Shown in pieces: positions 12,048 to 16,814 of a DNA stretch of 16,814 nt (the first letter of the stretch is position 1; every line of letters starts with the position of its first letter). The notes beneath the pieces were generated by a model that was not told where the DNA came from, searched no databases, and saw only the letters and a program-made list of their open reading frames with translations. The stretch is from DASYQV01 sp036005125. GTDB lineage: Bacteria; Acidobacteriota; Vicinamibacteria; Vicinamibacterales; UBA2999. The DNA is taken from positions 1 through 16,814 of the forward strand of contig DASYQV010000232.1 of the NCBI GenBank assembly GCA_036005125.1. Reading direction: 5' to 3'. Position numbers and translations under genes: made by a program.

Positions 12048-13289
12048 TTGAGCAGGCGAGTCGTGGTCACCGGCATCGGCCTGGTGTCTCCGCTCGGCAT
12101 CGGGACGGAGGCGAATTGGAGCGCGCTCCGCGCCGGGACGTGCGGGATCGACCGGATCACCAAGTTCGATGCCACCGGGTTTGCGTCTCAGATCGCGGGC
12201 GAGGTGAAAGGGTTCGACCCCCTGCGCTTCGTCGAGAAGAAAGACGTCAAGAAGATGGACGTCTTCATCCAGTACGCGATCGCGGCGTCGCAGTTCGCGA
12301 TGGACGATTCGAAGTTCAAGGTCACCCGTGAGAACGCTGCGCGCCTCGGCGTGTTCATCGCGTCCGGCATCGGCGGGTTCACGACGATTGAGCGCGAGCA
12401 CAAGGCGCTGCTCGAGGGCGGACCGCGGCGGATCTCTCCCTTCTTCATCCCATCGGCCATCATCAACCTTGCCGCGGGCCAGGTGTCCATCCGGTTCGGC
12501 GCGAAAGGGCCGAACTCCGCGACGTGCACGGCCTGCTCGGCCTCCGCGCACGCGATCGGCGACGCATTCGAGATCATCAAGCGCGGCGATGCCGACGCGA
12601 TGATCGCCGGAGGGTCCGAGGCGGCGATCACGCCGATGGGCGTCGGCGGCTTCGCGGCGCTTCGCGCGCTCTCGACGCGCAACGACGAGCCGCGCCGCGC
12701 CAGCCGGCCGTTCGATCGCGATCGTGATGGCTTCATCATCGGAGAAGGCGCCGGCGTCCTCGTCCTCGAGGAGCTCGAGCAGGCGCGGCGCCGGGGCGCG
12801 CCGATCTACGCGGAGCTGGTGGGCTACGGCATGTCGGCCGATGCGTTTCACATCACCGCGCCGTCGGAGGACGGTGACGGAGCGGTGCGGGTCATGAAGA
12901 TGGCGTTGAAGAGCGCGAATATCAGACCCGACCAGGTCGAGTACATCAACGCGCACGGCACCTCCACGCCCTACAACGACAAGCTCGAGACGCTGGCCAT
13001 CAAGCACTGCTTTGGCGAGCACGCCGCGCGGCTCGCGATCTCCTCGACCAAATCGATGACCGGTCACCTCCTCGGCGCCGCCGGCGGTCTCGAGGCCGGC
13101 ATCACCGCGCTGGTGTTATTCCGGCAGTGCATTCCGCCGACGATCAACCTGGACAACCCCGACCCCGAGTGCGATCTCGATTACGTGCCGCACACGAGTC
13201 GCGCCGCGAAGATCCGTTACGCCCTGTCGAACTCCTTCGGGTTCGGCGGCACCAACGGTGCGCTGTTGTTCAAGCGGTACGACGCGTGA
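12048..13289 (+). CDS. fabF: 3-oxoacyl-ACP synthase II FabF
   Basis: A 413-residue KAS II enzyme that condenses malonyl-ACP with acyl-ACP to lengthen fatty acids. The catalytic triad is complete and at the same positions as in E. coli FabF: Cys163 (TACSAS), His303 (NAHGTSTPYND) and His340 (KSMTGHLLGAAGG), with Lys335. VVVTGIGLVSPLG opens the protein and SNSFGFGGTNGALLF closes it, as in the family. The start is TTG 12048; GGAGGG lies three bases upstream, close but usable. It follows acpP by 23 bases. With no fabH in the cluster, the priming condensation must come from another enzyme. A heptamer-filled gap separates it from etfB. Confidence 0.96.
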   Translation: MSRRVVVTGIGLVSPLGIGTEANWSALRAGTCGIDRITKFDATGFASQIAGEVKGFDPLRFVEKKDVKKMDVFIQYAIAASQFAMDDSKFKVTRENAARLGVFIASGIGGFTTIEREHKALLEGGPRRISPFFIPSAIINLAAGQVSIRFGAKGPNSATCTACSASAHAIGDAFEIIKRGDADAMIAGGSEAAITPMGVGGFAALRALSTRNDEPRRASRPFDRDRDGFIIGEGAGVLVLEELEQARRRGAPIYAELVGYGMSADAFHITAPSEDGDGAVRVMKMALKSANIRPDQVEYINAHGTSTPYNDKLETLAIKHCFGEHAARLAISSTKSMTGHLLGAAGGLEAGITALVLFRQCIPPTINLDNPDPECDLDYVPHTSRAAKIRYALSNSFGFGGTNGALLFKRYDA

Positions 13290-13305
13290 CGGTACGCTTG
13301 TGTCA

Positions 13306-13405
13306 GGCTTCGGGCTCCGGGCTGCAGGCTTCAGGAGGCCTCAGGCTTCGGTGCCAGGCCCTGAGCCGGCTGAAGCCTGAAGTCTGAAGTCTGAAGCCTG
13401 AATCC
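13306..13405. repeat. Head-to-head heptamer arrays, word TGAAGCC
   Basis: The left side reads GGCTTCG, GGCTCCG, GGCTGCA, GGCTTCA (13306-13333), a 3-base break, then GGCCTCA and GGCTTCG to 13350. The right side is the inverse in perfect register: TGAAGCC (13371), TGAAGTC (13378, 13385), TGAAGCC (13392), TGAATCC (13399-13405). AGGCTTCAG and CTGAAGCCT can pair. Four bases separate the last unit from the etfB ATG, and no Shine-Dalgarno is visible. Confidence 0.92.
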
Positions 13406-13409
13406 AGCC

Positions 13410-14167
13410 ATGAAGATTGCCGTTTGCATCAAGCAGGTCCCCACGCGCGAGTGGCAGCCGCGCCTCAAGGACGACAAGACGTGGATTCGCGAGCAGGACG
13501 TCAGCTACGAGATGAACGAGCCGGACGCCTACGCGCTCGAAGAGGCACTGCGGCTGCGCGAGAAGCACGGTGGAGAAGTCGTCGTCTGTTCGGCCGGCCC
13601 CGCGCGCGTGCAGCAGGTGATCCGTGAGGCGCTCGCCCGCGGCGCGGACCGGGCGATCCACGTCGAGGCCGATTCCCTGGGCGCGGCCGACTCGTTCGTG
13701 ATTGCCGACGCGCTCGCGGCCGCGATGGCGGACGAGAAGTTCGACCTGGTGCTCACCGGCCTCCAGTCCGACGATCAGGGCCATGCCTCGACTGGCGTCG
13801 TGCTCGCCGAACGCCTCGGCATCCCGCACTCCACGATCATCATGGATGTGCAGGTGCAGGACGGAGGCCTCCGAATCAAGCGCGAGCTCGAGGGCGGCTG
13901 GTTTCAATGGATCACAATGCCGCTGCCCGCGCTCCTGACGATTCAGAGCGGCATCAATCAGCTTCGCTACGCTACGCTCAAGGGCATCATGGCGGCCAAG
14001 AAGAAGGAGATCCGAAAAGCGGCGGTGCCGGCGGGCCTGCAGCCGACCCAGCAGATCGTTGCGCTGGGGTTGCCAACCAGGAGCAAGCAGACGCAGATGA
14101 TTGCGGGATCCGCAGGCGAGGCCGCCAAAGAGCTGGTGCGGCGGCTGCGTGAGGAGGCGAGAGCCCT

Positions 14168-14171
<4 letters not shown>
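13410..14171 (+). CDS. etfB: Electron transfer flavoprotein beta subunit
   Basis: A 253-residue EtfB. With EtfA it forms a soluble FAD/AMP-binding heterodimer that collects electrons from acyl-CoA and related dehydrogenases. MKIAVCIKQVP opens the protein. NEPDAYALEEALRLRE, LVLTGLQSDDQGHASTGVVL and LRYATLKGIMAAKKKEIRK (the beta-subunit recognition-loop region) follow. Length is typical of the ETF group that works with ETF:quinone oxidoreductase. The start is ATG 13410, directly after the heptamer array. The stop overlaps etfA by four bases (ATGA), the usual coupling that keeps the subunits equimolar. Confidence 0.94.
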
Positions 14172-15135
<964 letters not shown>

Positions 15136-15136
<1 letters not shown>

Positions 15137-15234
15137 GCCTCAGGGATCAGGCCTCAGGCCTCAGGGCTGTCCCAGGCCTCAGCCTGCCTGATGCCTGAGA
15201 CGGCCCGGATCCCTGAGGCCTGATGCCTGAGGCC
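15136..15234. repeat. Head-to-head heptamer arrays, word TGAGGCC
   Basis: The left side has GGCCTCA (15136), GGGATCA (15143), GGCCTCA (15150, 15157) and, after an 11-base insert, GGCCTCA (15175-15181). The right side has TGATGCC (15189), TGAGACG (15196), TGAGGCC (15214), TGATGCC (15221) and TGAGGCC (15228-15234). The 24-base arms 15135-15158 and 15212-15235 are inverse with one mismatch, giving the strongest stem of the heptamer sites. It fills the etfA to ETF:quinone oxidoreductase gap. Confidence 0.93.
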
Positions 15235-15246
15235 TGTCTAGTTCGG

Positions 15247-16814
15247 ATGGAACGCGAAACGCTTGAAGTCGACGTCCTGATCGTCGGGGGCGGTCCGGCG
15301 GGTCTGTCGGCGGCGCTCCGGCTCGCGCAGCTGCAGAAGCAGCAACCGGGCGAGCCGCTCTCGATTGCCGTGCTCGAAAAGGCCCGCGAGGCGGGCGCGC
15401 ACATACTCTCGGGTGCGGTGCTCGATCCATCTGCTCTTCGCGAGCTGATTCCCGACTTCAAGGAGAAGGGCGCCCCGCTCGCGTCGGAAGTCCATCAAGA
15501 TCGCGTCTACTTCCTGACCAAGACAGCGAAGGTACCCTTTCCAATCATTCCGCCGCCGTTGCAGAACCACGGTCACTACGTCATCTCGCTCAGCAACCTC
15601 ACGAAGTGGCTGGCCGCGCAGGTCGAGGCCGAGGGAGTTGATTTCTTTGCCGGTTTCGCCGGGCAGGACGTGTTGATGGAAGGCAGCCGTGTGACGGGGG
15701 TCCGCACCGGCGACCGCGGCGTGGGCAAGCACGGCGAACGGCGGGAGAACTTCGAGCCCGGCGTCGACATCAAGGCGAAGGTGACGATCTTCTGCGACGG
15801 CGTGCGGGGGAACCTGACGAAGGAACTGCTCCGGCGGCTCACGCTCGGGAAAGGGCGTGCTCCGGAGCAGTTCGCGATCGGCCTCAAGGAGTTATGGGAG
15901 GTGCCCGCCGGCCGCTTCGCGCCCGGGACCGTGATGCACACGATGGGGTATCCGCTGAAGCAGGAGGAGTTCGGCGGCGGCTTCATCTATGCGCTCCCCG
16001 ACAACCAGGTCTATGTCGGGTTCGTCGTCGGTCTCGACTACAAAGACCCGCTGTTCGACCCGCATATGGCGTTCAACCTCTTCAAGCAGCATCCGATGGT
16101 GACGGACCTGCTGAAGGGGGGCCACATGGTCCGCTACGGCGCCAAGGCGCTGCCCGAGGGGGGATGGAACACGATCCCTCAGGTCTACATGGACGGCGGG
16201 CTGATCGCGGGGGATGCCGGCGGATTCATGAATTCGATGCGGCTCAAGGGCATCCACCTGGCGATGCGGACCGGCATGCTTGCCGCCGAGACCGCGTTCG
16301 AGGCGCTCCGCGCCGGTGATACATCGGCCGCGAAACTGAGCGCGTATCAGCAGAAGATCGATAACAGCCCCGTGCGCCGGGAGCTGTACCCCGTTCGCAA
16401 CGTACACCAGGCGTTCGGGTACGGCCTGTTCCCGGGACTCATGTACGCGGGGGTCGCCGTTTTGACTGGCGGCTGGTGGGTGGCCGATCGCATCGCGAGC
16501 CACCCCGGCCACGAGCGGCTGCGGAAGATCGCCGAGTACTACGGCTCGCGCGAGAAGTTTCCGGACGTGCCGCCACCGAGCAACGCCAAGGTCGTCGATC
16601 GCAAGCTGACATTCGACAAGCTCACCAACGTTCACTACTCCGGCACCTCCCACGACGAAGATCAGCCGCCGCACCTGCAGGTGCACACCGAGGTCTGCCA
16701 CTCGATCTGCGGAGCCGAGTACGGCTACCCGTGCATCCGCTTCTGTCCTGCCAACGTGTACGAGATCGTCGACGACGGGGATGGCGGGAAGCGCCTGCAG
16801 ATCAACGCATCGAA
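15247..16814 (+). CDS. etfD: ETF:quinone oxidoreductase (3' end cut by window)
   Basis: The first 522 codons of a membrane-associated flavo-iron-sulfur enzyme that passes electrons from ETF to the quinone pool. The FAD-binding motif DVLIVGGGPAGLSAALRLAQ is at the N-terminus, with AGAHILSGAVLDP, LPEGGWNTIPQVYMDGGLIA, GDAGGFMNSMRLKGIHLAMR and LKLTFDK-like LTFDKLTNVHYSGTSHDEDQ. RFCPANVYEIV supplies the first 4Fe-4S ligand (C500). The window ends at RLQINAS, just before the expected CxxCxxC that holds the other three ligands, so roughly 40 residues are missing. Extra Cys at 484, 488 and 496 are unusual. The start is ATG 15247, with no clear Shine-Dalgarno and a heptamer array 12 bases upstream. 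It very likely works with the adjacent etfBA and menaquinone. Confidence 0.94.
   Translation, partial: MERETLEVDVLIVGGGPAGLSAALRLAQLQKQQPGEPLSIAVLEKAREAGAHILSGAVLDPSALRELIPDFKEKGAPLASEVHQDRVYFLTKTAKVPFPIIPPPLQNHGHYVISLSNLTKWLAAQVEAEGVDFFAGFAGQDVLMEGSRVTGVRTGDRGVGKHGERRENFEPGVDIKAKVTIFCDGVRGNLTKELLRRLTLGKGRAPEQFAIGLKELWEVPAGRFAPGTVMHTMGYPLKQEEFGGGFIYALPDNQVYVGFVVGLDYKDPLFDPHMAFNLFKQHPMVTDLLKGGHMVRYGAKALPEGGWNTIPQVYMDGGLIAGDAGGFMNSMRLKGIHLAMRTGMLAAETAFEALRAGDTSAAKLSAYQQKIDNSPVRRELYPVRNVHQAFGYGLFPGLMYAGVAVLTGGWWVADRIASHPGHERLRKIAEYYGSREKFPDVPPPSNAKVVDRKLTFDKLTNVHYSGTSHDEDQPPHLQVHTEVCHSICGAEYGYPCIRFCPANVYEIVDDGDGGKRLQINAS

Noticed and set aside
13306..13405. CRISPR-like array
   Set aside because: The units are seven bases with no spacers and occur in both orientations. 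There are no cas genes anywhere in the window.

Overview
The window is a high-GC, almost fully coding stretch. Every convincing gene lies on the + strand. Gene content and protein style point to a Gram-negative bacterium of the Acidobacteriota, most likely class Vicinamibacteria. The clues are a futalosine-type menaquinone gene set, a proline-rich TonB-family protein, a DUF4159 protein, frequent TTG/GTG starts, and intergenic heptamer repeats. That placement is inference from the sequence alone.

Layout. At 192-3038 lies a menaquinone block: an aminodeoxyfutalosine deaminase-like amidohydrolase, an MqnP-type UbiA prenyltransferase and a UbiE/MenG methyltransferase. At 3065-5041 an extended -10 promoter precedes a TonB-family protein, a 30-residue one-helix membrane protein overlapping its stop codon, and a secreted DUF4159 protein whose N-terminal codons run through a REP doublet. 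At 5077-8525 is a tightly packed housekeeping run: miaA, hfq, deoB, dgt. At 8521-13289 is the rpmF/fatty-acid synthesis cluster: yceD (DUF177), rpmF, a gutted plsX remnant, fabD, fabG, acpP, fabF. The fabH usually found in this order is absent. At 13410-16814 are etfB, etfA and an ETF:quinone oxidoreductase cut by the window edge.

How the genes fit together. The first block makes the quinone. The last block delivers electrons from acyl-CoA and other flavin dehydrogenases to a quinone. The fab genes build acyl chains. The miaA-hfq-deoB-dgt run covers tRNA modification, RNA chaperoning and nucleotide metabolism.

The most unusual signal lies between the genes. At least six gaps are filled with degenerate tandem heptamers, with a different word at most sites (TGACCTT, TGATTCT, TGATTTG, TGAAGCC, TGAGGCC). 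Several form head-to-head inverted arms, and most end within a few bases of the next start codon. A seventh gap, fabD-fabG, has a nine-base version wrapped around two perfect hairpins. A separate REP-like family, with a GTAG foot and a covarying stem, occurs as a doublet at 4161-4251 and as a fragment at 1411-1423.
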